64,000 bases of DNA, taken from the NCBI GenBank assembly GCA_018818165.1, contig JAHISP010000029.1, positions 1-64,000 on the forward strand, in the 5' to 3' direction. This document shows positions 20,158 through 28,830 of this stretch, one piece after another (the first letter of the stretch is position 1; each line of letters begins with the position of its first letter). The notes beneath the pieces are model-generated. The model was not told the origin of the DNA. It saw only the letters and a list, made by a program, of their open reading frames with translations, and made no database searches. Source of the stretch: Bacteroidota bacterium. GTDB taxonomy: Bacteria; Bacteroidota; Ignavibacteria; Ignavibacteriales; Melioribacteraceae. A program made the position numbers and the translations under genes.

Positions 20158-20961
20158 ATGAAAAAATATTATAAAATTTTAACCTTGATATTTGTCTTCA
20201 TGTTTGCAGTCTCATGCAGTACAGTTCCAGTAACTGGAAGATCACAATTAAGTATTATTCCAGATTCACAAATGATGTCGATGAGTTTTCAGCAATATGA
20301 TCAATTCTTAGCTGAAAACAAGCTAAGCACAAATAAAACGCAAACAGCTAGTATTAAAAATGTTGGTTATAAAATTCAAAAAGCTGTTGAGCAGTATTTT
20401 AGACAAGAAAATTTATCAAATCATCTTAAAGGATATGCTTGGGAATTTAATTTGATTGAGAGTAAAGAAGTAAATGCATGGTGTATGCCGGGTGGAAAAG
20501 TAGTATTTTATACAGGAATATTACCTGTTTGCAATAATGATGCTGGTATTGCTGTTGTAATGGGGCATGAAATAGCACATGCAATTGCAGAACATGGTGG
20601 TGAAAGAATGAGCCAAGGTTTAATTACTCAATTGGGAGGCATGGGGCTTTCAATTGCTCTTCAGAATAAACCCAAAGAGACTCAAGAAATATGGATGACA
20701 GCTTTTGGAGTTGGAACACAACTTGGAGTAATGCTTCCATTTAGCCGATTACACGAAAGTGAAGCAGATCATTTAGGATTAATTTTTATGGCAATGGCTG
20801 GATATAATCCACAAGAAGCTGTCGAATTTTGGAAGCGAATGTCAGCACAGAAAAATGGTTCAGCGCCACCAGAATTTTTAAGCACACATCCTTCTGATGA
20901 AACAAGAATTAGAGATTTACAAAAGCTTTTGCCAGAGGCTTTGAAATATTATAAAAAATAA
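20158..20961 (+). CDS. M48-family metalloprotease lipoprotein
   Basis: A 267-residue envelope protease. A hydrophobic N terminus ends in the lipobox AVSC, with C20 as the lipidation site. The zinc motif HEIAH has ligands H137 and H141 and catalytic E138; the third ligand is E202 in LHESEADHLG. The domain matches Ste24/LoiP-like periplasmic peptidases that clean up outer-membrane or misfolded proteins. The C-terminal STHPSDETRI motif is also typical. No TPR extension is present, unlike BepA. Confidence 0.95.
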   Translation: MKKYYKILTLIFVFMFAVSCSTVPVTGRSQLSIIPDSQMMSMSFQQYDQFLAENKLSTNKTQTASIKNVGYKIQKAVEQYFRQENLSNHLKGYAWEFNLIESKEVNAWCMPGGKVVFYTGILPVCNNDAGIAVVMGHEIAHAIAEHGGERMSQGLITQLGGMGLSIALQNKPKETQEIWMTAFGVGTQLGVMLPFSRLHESEADHLGLIFMAMAGYNPQEAVEFWKRMSAQKNGSAPPEFLSTHPSDETRIRDLQKLLPEALKYYKK

Positions 20962-21027
20962 TTTGTAAACGATTTTTTTTTGATGAGAATTTATTTAACG
21001 AAAGCCCATGATTTTTAAGGAATAATT

Positions 21028-21621
21028 GTGAAAATTGGAATAACTGGTGGAATTGGATCTGGAAAATCATTTGTCTCAAAAATAATTGAAGAAAGTGGTT
21101 ATTTAGTTTTAAATGCAGATGATATTGCAAAACAAATTATGTTAGAGGACGAATCCGTTCGTGAATTGATTATTTCCGAATTTGGCGAAAATTCTTATAT
21201 AAATGATGAATTAAACAGAAAATACATTGCATCAAAAGCTTTTTCATCAGTTGAAAATGTTAATATTCTTAATTCAATTGTTCATCCACCAATGGTTGAA
21301 AAAATAAATGAATTATTAACTGACGAATTAAAAAGAAGCAAAATAGTTTTTGTGGAAGCCGCACTTATTTATGAAGCAGAAATTGATGAAATATTGGATT
21401 ATGTATTATTAGTTACTTCCGACGAAAGTGTTAGAAGTAAAAGAATTATGGAAAGAGATAATATAACGGAAACTGAAATTAGAGATAGAATGCAATTTCA
21501 AATGTCCGAAAATGAAAAAGAAAATTTAGCAGATTTTACAATAAAAAATAACTCGTCCATTATGGATTTAGAAATGAAAACGAAAATGTTCATATCCATT
21601 TTTGAATCGATGTCTAAATAA
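21028..21621 (+). CDS. coaE: Dephospho-CoA kinase
   Basis: A 197-residue P-loop kinase for the last step of coenzyme A synthesis, phosphorylating dephospho-CoA at the ribose 3' position. The Walker A motif GITGGIGSGKS is at residues 4-14, LNADDIAKQIM follows, and VEAALIYEAEID matches the family's V-x-PLL region although PLL is replaced by ALI. The start is a GTG with AAGGA seven bases upstream. Length is normal. Confidence 0.94.
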   Translation: MKIGITGGIGSGKSFVSKIIEESGYLVLNADDIAKQIMLEDESVRELIISEFGENSYINDELNRKYIASKAFSSVENVNILNSIVHPPMVEKINELLTDELKRSKIVFVEAALIYEAEIDEILDYVLLVTSDESVRSKRIMERDNITETEIRDRMQFQMSENEKENLADFTIKNNSSIMDLEMKTKMFISIFESMSK

Positions 21622-21784
21622 ATCGGAATTGAGTTCTAATAATAATATATTATGTGTTGAATTTTCAATTATGAGTTTGTAAAATGTTTGTCTAAATACA
21701 TAATTTTGTATTTAATTTATAATCAACACAGAAATGAAAATAAAAAAGTTAATCAAAAATAGAAGACTTTAAAAGAAATAAAAC

Positions 21785-22516
21785 ATGAAAAAAATTACAA
21801 AAATATTACTTGTTCCCGGAATTGTTATTGGAACTATTATTATTGGGCTATTTATTGGGATAAATAGTTATATAATGCCATCTATTGTTGAGGCAAATGA
21901 ACTAATTCTTCCAAATGTAGTGGGCTTAAATAAAAATGAAGCAATTAAAATTATGGATAAGTTGAACCTAACTCCAATTGTTGTTGGTCCAAGTTATGAC
22001 GCTAGATATAAAGTTGATGAAGTAATTTTCCAAAAACCTCATGCTGGTACTAATGTTAAGGAAAACAGAAGAGTTTATATTCATATTTGTGGTGGCGAAC
22101 CTATTATTAAAATGCCCCAACTTGTAGGAAAAACGTATAGGGATGCTAGCGTAAATTTAGAGAGAAATGGGCTATTTATAAAAAGTATTGAGGAAGTACG
22201 ATCGGAATTACCAGTTGGCACTGTTGTTGATCAAAGTTACCCTTCAGAATCTGAATTAGAAAAAGGTGATTCGGTAAAACTAAAAGTGAGCATTGGTGCA
22301 AAAATTGGAATGGTAAGGGCACCAAATATTATTGCAAAATCAGAAAAAGAGGCAGAGAAAATACTGCACAGATTAAGTTTAAGACTTGGTAGTAAATCAT
22401 ATATTGCATCGCCAACATTATTGCCAAATACAATTATAAGTCAATCACCATCTGAGGATGATCTTTTGAATATTGGGGATAGTGTTAACGTTGTAATTTC
22501 AAAGAGTGATAGGTGA
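21785..22516 (+). CDS. Membrane-anchored protein with three PASTA domains
   Basis: A 243-residue protein with one N-terminal transmembrane helix (about 7-27) followed by three PASTA repeats (about 38-105, 107-172 and 174-243), each with the LPNVVGLNKNEA or MPQLVGKTYRDA type of start. PASTA domains bind peptidoglycan or muropeptides outside the cell. There is no kinase or penicillin-binding domain, so this is a stand-alone PASTA protein as found in Bacteroidota relatives. Its stop lies four bases before the rpe start, so the two are probably co-transcribed. Confidence 0.92.
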   Translation: MKKITKILLVPGIVIGTIIIGLFIGINSYIMPSIVEANELILPNVVGLNKNEAIKIMDKLNLTPIVVGPSYDARYKVDEVIFQKPHAGTNVKENRRVYIHICGGEPIIKMPQLVGKTYRDASVNLERNGLFIKSIEEVRSELPVGTVVDQSYPSESELEKGDSVKLKVSIGAKIGMVRAPNIIAKSEKEAEKILHRLSLRLGSKSYIASPTLLPNTIISQSPSEDDLLNIGDSVNVVISKSDR

Positions 22517-22520
22517 AAAA

Positions 22521-23174
22521 GTGAGAAAAATAGCCCCATCAATACTTGCCGCAGATTTTTCAAACCTTTCTCAGCAAATACGCTATGTTGAAATTGGCGG
22601 TGCTGATATAATTCACTGCGATATTATGGATGGAAAGTTTGTTCCAAATATCACTTTTGGACCAGTTGTTGTAAAAGCTGTTCGAAAAGCCACAAAATTA
22701 CCAATTGACGTTCATTTAATGATTAAAGACCCAGATAATTTTATTGAGGATTTTGTAAACGCTGGTGCAAATTATATTTCTGTTCATCAAGAAGAAGTTG
22801 TTCATTTAAACCGAACTATTGTTAAAATTAAAGATTTGGGTGCAAAAGCTGGAGTTGTGTTAAATCCTTCAACGCCAGTTAGTACTTTGACAGAAGTTCT
22901 CGAATTTGTCGATTTTGTATTAATTATGTCAGTAAATCCAGGTTTTGGTGGACAAAAATTTATTGAATCAACTTTAAATAAAGTTTCTCAATTGGCAAAA
23001 ATGAGAGAGGAAATGAATCTTAGTTTTGAAATTGAATTGGACGGCGGCGTTACTTCCAAAAATATTCAAAAAATTGCCGCTGCTGGGTGCGATATTTTTG
23101 TTGCTGGTTCTTCCATTTTTGGACAAGATAATATTTCCGCCGCAACAACTGAGTTGAAAAATTTGGTTTCGTAA
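22521..23174 (+). CDS. rpe: Ribulose-phosphate 3-epimerase
   Basis: A 217-residue TIM-barrel enzyme interconverting ribulose 5-phosphate and xylulose 5-phosphate in the pentose phosphate pathway. Signatures are IAPSILAADFSNL, HCDIMDGKFVPNITFGP, DVHLMI and the phosphate-binding ELDGGV and AGSSIFG. I chose the GTG at 22521, with AGGTG five bases before it; a GTG at 22506 would overlap the upstream gene and lacks a site. Confidence 0.96.
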   Translation: MRKIAPSILAADFSNLSQQIRYVEIGGADIIHCDIMDGKFVPNITFGPVVVKAVRKATKLPIDVHLMIKDPDNFIEDFVNAGANYISVHQEEVVHLNRTIVKIKDLGAKAGVVLNPSTPVSTLTEVLEFVDFVLIMSVNPGFGGQKFIESTLNKVSQLAKMREEMNLSFEIELDGGVTSKNIQKIAAAGCDIFVAGSSIFGQDNISAATTELKNLVS

Positions 23175-23198
23175 ATTTTTGTTAAAAAGGGATAATCT

Positions 23199-23384
23199 TT
23201 GAAGCAATTTAATGTAAATATTTATCATTCTGGATTTTGTAACTCTACTATTGAAGCTAATGATGAATTTGAAGCTGTGGAATTAGCTCGTAAATTGCCA
23301 ATAAATAATGACGAGCTTATGTCAAATTTAGAAGTTTGGGAAGAAACTGATGAAGCATTTGGGTTAAACGCTCAAAATCAATAA
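23199..23384 (+). CDS. Small acidic protein of unknown function
   Basis: A 61-residue protein starting with TTG after AAAAAGGGA. It begins KQFNVNIYHSGFCNSTIEA and has an acidic C-terminal half. The strand-then-helix pattern in the first 35 residues (alternating residues, then DEFEAVELARKL) looks like the DpnD/PcfM-type small fold, but this is only a resemblance. It fits the spacing between rpe and folP and the codon pattern of its neighbours, so I think it is real. Confidence 0.65.
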   Translation: MKQFNVNIYHSGFCNSTIEANDEFEAVELARKLPINNDELMSNLEVWEETDEAFGLNAQNQ

Positions 23385-23422
23385 ATCCAAGAAAAAATAA
23401 AGTAATTAAAATAGGCTCATAT

Positions 23423-24244
23423 TTGTCAAATAATTTCTATCAAAAACTAATTACCGAAAAGCACATTTTTGTAATGGGTATTTTAAATGTTACTCCAGAT
23501 TCATTTTCAGATGGCGGTAAATATTTTAGTATCAATTCAGCAACGGAACATGCTCTAGAAATGCTTGAAGACGGAGCTGATATAATTGATATTGGTGGCG
23601 AATCTTCGCGTCCTGGAGCAGAAGAAGTTTCAATTGATGAAGAAATTAGCAGAACAATTCCAGTAATTGAAAGCATTTTTAAGCATAAACCTAACACAAT
23701 TATTTCAATTGATACAACAAAATCGGAAGTTGCAGAAGCTGCTTTACAATGTGGAGTAAAAATAATTAATGATATTTCTGGACTTTCTGATGCAAAAATG
23801 TTGGAAAAAGTTAAAAAATATTACGCTTCAATTGTAGTTATGCACATGCAAGGTAAACCACGTACAATGCAGGAAAGTCCAAAATATAAAAATGTTTTTG
23901 ATGAGGTATTTTCTTTCTTGAAACAAAAAATTGAATTATCTAAAAATTTTGGAGTTTCATCAATAATTATCGATCCTGGTATTGGCTTTGGCAAGAGTGT
24001 AAATCATAATTATGAATTACTAAGAAATTTAGCTAAATTTCAAACTTTAGAAACTCCTTTATTGATAGGTGTTTCAAGGAAATCCTTAATTGGAAAATCA
24101 TTAAATTTAGATGTTGAAAATAGAGATATTGCAACTATTATTCTTGAGACCGATGCTATAACTAAAGGAGCAAAAATTGTTCGCACTCATAATGTGAAAA
24201 ATGCAATACAATTAAAACGCATAAATAAACTACTAACTAATTGA
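23423..24244 (+). CDS. folP: Dihydropteroate synthase
   Basis: A 273-residue TIM-barrel enzyme condensing 6-hydroxymethyl-dihydropterin diphosphate with p-aminobenzoate in folate synthesis. It has the family signatures MGILNVTPDSFSDGG, IDIGGESSRPGA, IDTTKSEVAEAAL and IIDPGIGFGKS. The start is a TTG (SNNFYQKLI follows); no better start lies before the conserved core. cdaA follows after only six bases. The folP-cdaA order is common in Bacteroidota relatives. Confidence 0.96.
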   Translation: MSNNFYQKLITEKHIFVMGILNVTPDSFSDGGKYFSINSATEHALEMLEDGADIIDIGGESSRPGAEEVSIDEEISRTIPVIESIFKHKPNTIISIDTTKSEVAEAALQCGVKIINDISGLSDAKMLEKVKKYYASIVVMHMQGKPRTMQESPKYKNVFDEVFSFLKQKIELSKNFGVSSIIIDPGIGFGKSVNHNYELLRNLAKFQTLETPLLIGVSRKSLIGKSLNLDVENRDIATIILETDAITKGAKIVRTHNVKNAIQLKRINKLLTN

Positions 24245-24250
24245 TAATAA

Positions 24251-25075
24251 ATGTTTGAAATATTTAAAATAGGTTTTATGTCCTTTTCTTTTTTGGATTT
24301 ACTTGATATCGCAATGGTATCATTTATTATCTATAAAATTTATACAATTATTAAAGGGACAATTGCCGCTCAAATATTTCTTGGATTAATAGTTGTACTA
24401 TTCTTTTCGTTTATTGCTCAAGCTGGTAACCTGAAAGCACTTGGATGGTTATTGAAGTTATTAACTGATATTTGGGTAATTGCATTTATTATTCTGTTCC
24501 AACCAGAAATTAGACGATTTTTACTTTTATTAGGTAAACGACCTTTTGGTTCAAGATTTCTAAAAAAGAATGAAACTGATGATGAGGTTGCGGATATTTT
24601 AACAACTGCCGCATTTGAAATGTCACAACATCAACACGGTGCATTAATTGTTATTGAACGAACTATTGGAATTAAAAGTTTTATTGACACTGGCGAAAAA
24701 ATTAATTCTGAAGTAAGTTCAAACTTGCTTCGCTCAATATTTTTCCCTCGTTCGCCTTTGCACGATGGCGCAGTTATTATGAAAAATAACATTATTCTTG
24801 CTGCTCGTTGTACTTTGCCACTTTCTAGTTCAACAAAATTTGATAAACTACCTCTTGGAATGAGACATAGAGCTGGACTTGGAATGAGCGAACAATCCGA
24901 TGTGATTTGCTTAATTGTTTCTGAAGAAACTGGTTCAATTTCAATTGCAGAAGATGGTAAGTTATATCGAGGTTTATCGCGCGATTCTGTTCGTAAATAT
25001 TTATCAAAACGCATTGAACCTAAACAACATAAAGGAGTAAAGGGCATTTTTGAACTATTCAATAAATCAAAATAA
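24251..25075 (+). CDS. cdaA: Diadenylate cyclase CdaA (c-di-AMP synthase)
   Basis: A 274-residue membrane enzyme making c-di-AMP from two ATP. Three transmembrane helices lie within about residues 14-90, followed by the DisA_N catalytic domain. The DGA motif is at 172-174 (LHDGAVIM) and the RHR motif at 205-207 (GMRHRAGLG), so both active-site motifs are intact. c-di-AMP usually governs potassium and osmotic balance and cell wall state. No CdaR partner is adjacent. The gene overlaps the downstream glycosyltransferase by 26 bases. Confidence 0.96.
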   Translation: MFEIFKIGFMSFSFLDLLDIAMVSFIIYKIYTIIKGTIAAQIFLGLIVVLFFSFIAQAGNLKALGWLLKLLTDIWVIAFIILFQPEIRRFLLLLGKRPFGSRFLKKNETDDEVADILTTAAFEMSQHQHGALIVIERTIGIKSFIDTGEKINSEVSSNLLRSIFFPRSPLHDGAVIMKNNIILAARCTLPLSSSTKFDKLPLGMRHRAGLGMSEQSDVICLIVSEETGSISIAEDGKLYRGLSRDSVRKYLSKRIEPKQHKGVKGIFELFNKSK

Positions 25076-25742
25076 TATTTGCGTTGTTATTCCAATCTTT
25101 AACGAAATTGAATTCCTTGATGAATTACTTCAACGAGTATCTCTATTTTCTTCAAATATAATTTGCGTTGATGATGGTTCTACTGATGGAAGCAAGGAAT
25201 TACTTGAACCGAATGACAAAGTTACTTTAATTTCTAACGGCAAAAATCGTGGAAAAGGATATGCCTTAAAAGTTGGACTTCTGAAATCACTTGAGTTTAA
25301 TTGTGATTTTGTTGTCGCTATTGATGCAGACTTACAACATTTGCCCGAACAAATTCCAGAATTTGTAGCTGCATTAAAGGATTACGATTTAGTTATTGGA
25401 AATAGACTTCATTCACTTAAAGGGATGCCGTTACAAAGAATTATTAGCAATAAAATAACAAGTTGGCTACTTTCAAAAAAAGTTGGAATTAAAATATTAG
25501 ATAGTCAAAGTGGTTTTAGAGCGTTTAGGAAAGAAATAATTAAATCTATATTGCCATTTGAAACAGGATTTGAAGCAGAAACAGAAATGTTAATTAATGC
25601 TACTCTTAACAAAAACTCTATTGGATATGTTAAAATTCCAATTATATATAATAACAATAAAAGCAAAATGCACGCTTTTCAAGCCATATTTGGATTTTTA
25701 AGAGTCCTTTTGAAAAGCACCAAAAACAATTCTGAATTATAA
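25050..25742 (+). CDS. Family 2 glycosyltransferase (DPM1-like)
   Basis: A 230-residue GT-A fold transferase without membrane segments. It has CVVIPIFNEIEFLDELL, CVDDGSTDGSKE for nucleotide sugar binding and the IDADLQHLPEQ metal site, resembling dolichol/polyprenyl-phosphate mannosyltransferases. The start must be the TTG inside the cdaA end because no start codon occurs between there and the first strand. The overlap suggests translational coupling. Donor and acceptor cannot be deduced. Confidence 0.9.
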   Translation: MNYSINQNNICVVIPIFNEIEFLDELLQRVSLFSSNIICVDDGSTDGSKELLEPNDKVTLISNGKNRGKGYALKVGLLKSLEFNCDFVVAIDADLQHLPEQIPEFVAALKDYDLVIGNRLHSLKGMPLQRIISNKITSWLLSKKVGIKILDSQSGFRAFRKEIIKSILPFETGFEAETEMLINATLNKNSIGYVKIPIIYNNNKSKMHAFQAIFGFLRVLLKSTKNNSEL

Positions 25743-25807
25743 TTTTAAAAATATTAAATTATACAACTAAAATTAGTGGAATTAGATTTATCAAATAGGA
25801 GTAAATC

Positions 25808-26485
25808 ATGAAGCTTAGATATTTTTCACATTCTGCTTTTCAAATTACGACTGATAGCGGAAAAGTTATTTTGATTGACCCATTCTTAGATGGAAATCCT
25901 ACTTCACCAGTAAAATCTGATGAAGTTTATGCCGATTATATTTTGCTAACGCATGCTCATGGTGACCATTTTGGCGATACAATAAAAATTGCAAAAAAAT
26001 GCAATTCTACAGTGATTGCAGTATATGAGCTTGCTAATTATTGTATCGAAAAAGGCTTAAATGCTCATAATATGCATATTGGTGGTAGTCACGAATTTGA
26101 ATTTGGAAGAGTGAAGTTTACAATAGCTCATCATGGTTCACTAACAAGTGATAATCATTTTGGCGGTGAACCTTCTGGAATTATTGTTACAATTGATAAC
26201 AAAACTCTATATCATGCTGGCGATACTGGAATATTTTTGGATATGAAATTGATTGGAGAAATGAACAGAATTGATTATGCATTGCTTCCAATTGGTGATA
26301 ATTTTACAATGGGAATTGATGATGCAGTAAAAGCTGCCGAATTTTTGAACGCAGATGTTTCAATTCCAATTCATTTTAACACTTTTCCCGTAATTGAAGC
26401 TAGCCCTAATGAGTTTAAGTCAAAAATTGAGGCAATTGGAAGAAAAGCAATAGTTCTCAAATATGGTCAAGAAATAGAATTATAA
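25808..26485 (+). CDS. UPF0173 metal-dependent hydrolase (metallo-beta-lactamase fold)
   Basis: A 225-residue metallo-beta-lactamase-fold hydrolase of the YtkL/UPF0173 group. The metal-binding motif THAHGDHFG gives H49, H51, D53 and H54. Further ligands are in AHHGS, HAGDTG and the late PIHFNTFP. The family's substrate is unknown. It stands alone behind the glycosyltransferase with AGGAG upstream of the ATG. Confidence 0.93.
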   Translation: MKLRYFSHSAFQITTDSGKVILIDPFLDGNPTSPVKSDEVYADYILLTHAHGDHFGDTIKIAKKCNSTVIAVYELANYCIEKGLNAHNMHIGGSHEFEFGRVKFTIAHHGSLTSDNHFGGEPSGIIVTIDNKTLYHAGDTGIFLDMKLIGEMNRIDYALLPIGDNFTMGIDDAVKAAEFLNADVSIPIHFNTFPVIEASPNEFKSKIEAIGRKAIVLKYGQEIEL

Positions 26486-26515
26486 AAATAATACTTGAAT
26501 AATAAAATACAAAAT

Positions 26516-26565
26516 AAGCCCAACTTCTTTTGTGTAAGATATAAATTATAAACGAAGTTGGGCTT
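26516..26565. terminator. 12-bp inverted repeat between hydrolase and parA
   Basis: AAGCCCAACTTC and its exact complement GAAGTTGGGCTT enclose a 26-nt loop. The stem is GC-richer than its surroundings and lies 31 bp after the hydrolase stop and 22 bp before parA. No T-run follows on the plus strand, so it may be a weak terminator, an mRNA-stabilising hairpin or a leader structure of parAB. Confidence 0.55.
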
Positions 26566-26587
26566 CATAAATTGACTGATAGGAAAT

Positions 26588-27364
26588 ATGCCAATAATCT
26601 CAATTGCAAATCAAAAAGGTGGCGTTGGAAAAACATCAACTGCCATAAATTTATCTGCATCAATAGCAGCTGCCGAATACAGAACTCTTTTAGTGGATAT
26701 TGATCCTCAAGCAAATTCTTCTTCTGGATTAGGCGTTGAAAGAAATAATCCATCGGTTTATGATGTTTTGATGGGGTTGGAAAATGCAGAAAATGCAATT
26801 CAATCAACATATATGCCATTCCTGGATATACTTCCATCAACAATTGATCTTGTTGGTGCTGAAATTGAATTAGTTTCGGTGGAAAACAGAGAGCATCAAT
26901 TAACTGAACCATTATCAAATTTGCAGAGTAAATACGATTTTATTTTTATCGACTGTCCACCATCGCTAGGATTATTAACTCTAAACGCATTAACTGCTTC
27001 AAACTCTGTAATAATTCCTGTTCAATGCGAGTATTTTGCACTCGAGGGTTTAGGTCAACTCTTAAATACAATAAACCTTGTGAGAAAAAATTTAAATCCA
27101 AAACTTTCAATTGAGGGTGTTCTCTTAACAATGTTTGATCAGAGATTAAAATTATCAAATCAAGTTAGAGATGAAGTAAATAAGTATTTTGGTGCAAAAG
27201 TTTTTGAAGCTGTAATTCATAGAAATGTAAGAATATCAGAAGCTCCGAGCCATGCAAAACCAGTGTTGTTATATGATTCTATTTCAACTGGTGCAAGAAA
27301 TTATATGCAATTAGCTTCCGAATTAATAGAACGTACACAAATAATTAAGAAAATAGATGAGTAA
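26588..27364 (+). CDS. parA: Chromosome-partitioning ATPase ParA (Soj)
   Basis: A 258-residue deviant Walker A ATPase. KGGVGKTST at residues 10-18 carries the extra signature lysine. LLVDIDPQANSSSGLG and FIDCPPSLGLL are the switch regions. There is no N-terminal DNA-binding domain, as usual for chromosomal ParA. ParA moves ParB-bound origins by ATP-driven DNA binding. parB overlaps its end by eight bases. Confidence 0.97.
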   Translation: MPIISIANQKGGVGKTSTAINLSASIAAAEYRTLLVDIDPQANSSSGLGVERNNPSVYDVLMGLENAENAIQSTYMPFLDILPSTIDLVGAEIELVSVENREHQLTEPLSNLQSKYDFIFIDCPPSLGLLTLNALTASNSVIIPVQCEYFALEGLGQLLNTINLVRKNLNPKLSIEGVLLTMFDQRLKLSNQVRDEVNKYFGAKVFEAVIHRNVRISEAPSHAKPVLLYDSISTGARNYMQLASELIERTQIIKKIDE

Positions 27365-28298
27365 GATGAAAACAGGCTTAGGTCGTGGACTTGGTGCATT
27401 AATTAATCCAAATTTTAATAAAGATAGTTTAGAAGAAAAAATTACAATCTCTGAATCCGAAATTAGTAGAGATGATGGCGAATCGGTTGATATTTTATCA
27501 AAGATTCCAACAAATAATATTTTCCCAAATCCTTATCAACCACGTACTAACTTTGAACCAGGTGCGTTGGATGATTTGAAAAACTCAATTATCGAAAATG
27601 GATTAATTCAACCAATAACTGTTAGAAGAGTTGATAAACATTTTGAATTGATTTCTGGTGAACGACGCTTGCGTGCATCAAAAGAAATTGGATTAAGAGA
27701 TATTCCAGCATATGTAATTAAAGTTGATACAAAAGAAGCAATGTTAGCGCTTGCTCTAATTGAAAATGTTCAAAGAGAAGATTTAAACGCTATCGAAATT
27801 GCAAAAACTTATCGCAAATTGATGGTTGAATGCAATCTTTCACAAGAAGAAATTGCCGATAAAGTTGGCAAAGAACGTTCAACAGTTACTAACTCAATGA
27901 GGCTTCTAAAACTTCCTAATATAATTCAGCAATCATTAATTGATAACAAAATAAGCGCTGGTCATGCAAGAGCTATTTTGGGTTTAATAGATGAAAACTC
28001 TCAGTTAGCTGTTTTTGAAAAAATATTAAAAGATAAGCTTTCTGTTAGAGAAGTTGAAAAGATTGTAAAACAAGGTTCAATAAAACCTTCACAAAACCAG
28101 CCAAAGAAAGAAAATGTAATAAATTCAACTGATTATATTTTTAACGCAAGTCTTGAAGAAAAACTTCGTGGAATATTTGGTACAAAAGTTATTTGTAAAC
28201 AGAAAAAAGACAATTCTGGAAGTATCTCAATTGAATTTTATTCTGACGATGAATTAGAAAGATTATTGGACCTTTTTGCTACAATTGAAAATAATTAG
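27357..28298 (+). CDS. parB: Chromosome-partitioning protein ParB (Spo0J)
   Basis: A 313-residue ParB CTPase and parS-binding protein. The basic N terminus KTGLGRGLGALI is the usual ParA-stimulating peptide. The ParB/Srx fold includes NPYQPRTNFE and the GERR motif at 101-104. The helix-turn-helix LSQEEIADKVGKERSTVTN lies around 155-175, and a dimerisation region closes the protein. I saw no canonical parS palindrome in the window, so the sites are presumably elsewhere near the origin. Confidence 0.97.
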   Translation: MSKMKTGLGRGLGALINPNFNKDSLEEKITISESEISRDDGESVDILSKIPTNNIFPNPYQPRTNFEPGALDDLKNSIIENGLIQPITVRRVDKHFELISGERRLRASKEIGLRDIPAYVIKVDTKEAMLALALIENVQREDLNAIEIAKTYRKLMVECNLSQEEIADKVGKERSTVTNSMRLLKLPNIIQQSLIDNKISAGHARAILGLIDENSQLAVFEKILKDKLSVREVEKIVKQGSIKPSQNQPKKENVINSTDYIFNASLEEKLRGIFGTKVICKQKKDNSGSISIEFYSDDELERLLDLFATIENN

Positions 28299-28785
28299 AC
28301 TTCAAATATTGATTCTTGTTTTACTATTAGTTGCTACATCTAGTGGACAAACTTTAGCTGATTCATCACAAACAAATGAACAAAATGATTCAACTTTTGT
28401 AATGACAAAATCCCCTTGGGGAGCGGTTGCAAGAAGCGCACTAATTCCAGGTTGGGGACAGTTTTACAACGAAGCCTTTTGGAAAACTCCAGTTGTTTGG
28501 GGTGTTCTAGGTTGGTTTACTTATCTTTATATTGAGAACGATAAATTATACAAAGATTATGGAGATTTATATAAAGAGAGTGTGAGTAGTGGAAATGCAA
28601 TTGAATTTTATAGGGATAGAAGAAATGATTATAGAGATGAACGAGATAAATATGCTTTGATTCTTGGAATATCATATTTCTTGAATTTAGTTGACGCATA
28701 TGTTGATGCTCAACTTTTTGATTTTGATGTAACAGAAAATCCTATTACACATCAGCCGGAATTGGGCATAAAGTACAGATTTTAA
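28276..28785 (+). CDS. DUF5683-type membrane/envelope protein
   Basis: A 169-residue protein with a hydrophobic signal or anchor near residues 9-22. Its core is SALIPGWGQFYNEAFWKTP, followed by hydrophobic helices around VVWGVLGWFTYLYI and ALILGISYFLNLVDAYVDAQL. This matches DUF5683 proteins that follow parAB in Bacteroidota and relatives. The TTG start inside the parB end gives a 23-base overlap; a second in-frame TTG three codons later is possible. Function is unknown. Confidence 0.8.
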   Translation: MLQLKIIRLQILILVLLLVATSSGQTLADSSQTNEQNDSTFVMTKSPWGAVARSALIPGWGQFYNEAFWKTPVVWGVLGWFTYLYIENDKLYKDYGDLYKESVSSGNAIEFYRDRRNDYRDERDKYALILGISYFLNLVDAYVDAQLFDFDVTENPITHQPELGIKYRF

Positions 28786-28830
28786 TTGCAATAATAATAA
28801 ATTTTATAAAAACTTAGTAGGGATAACATC

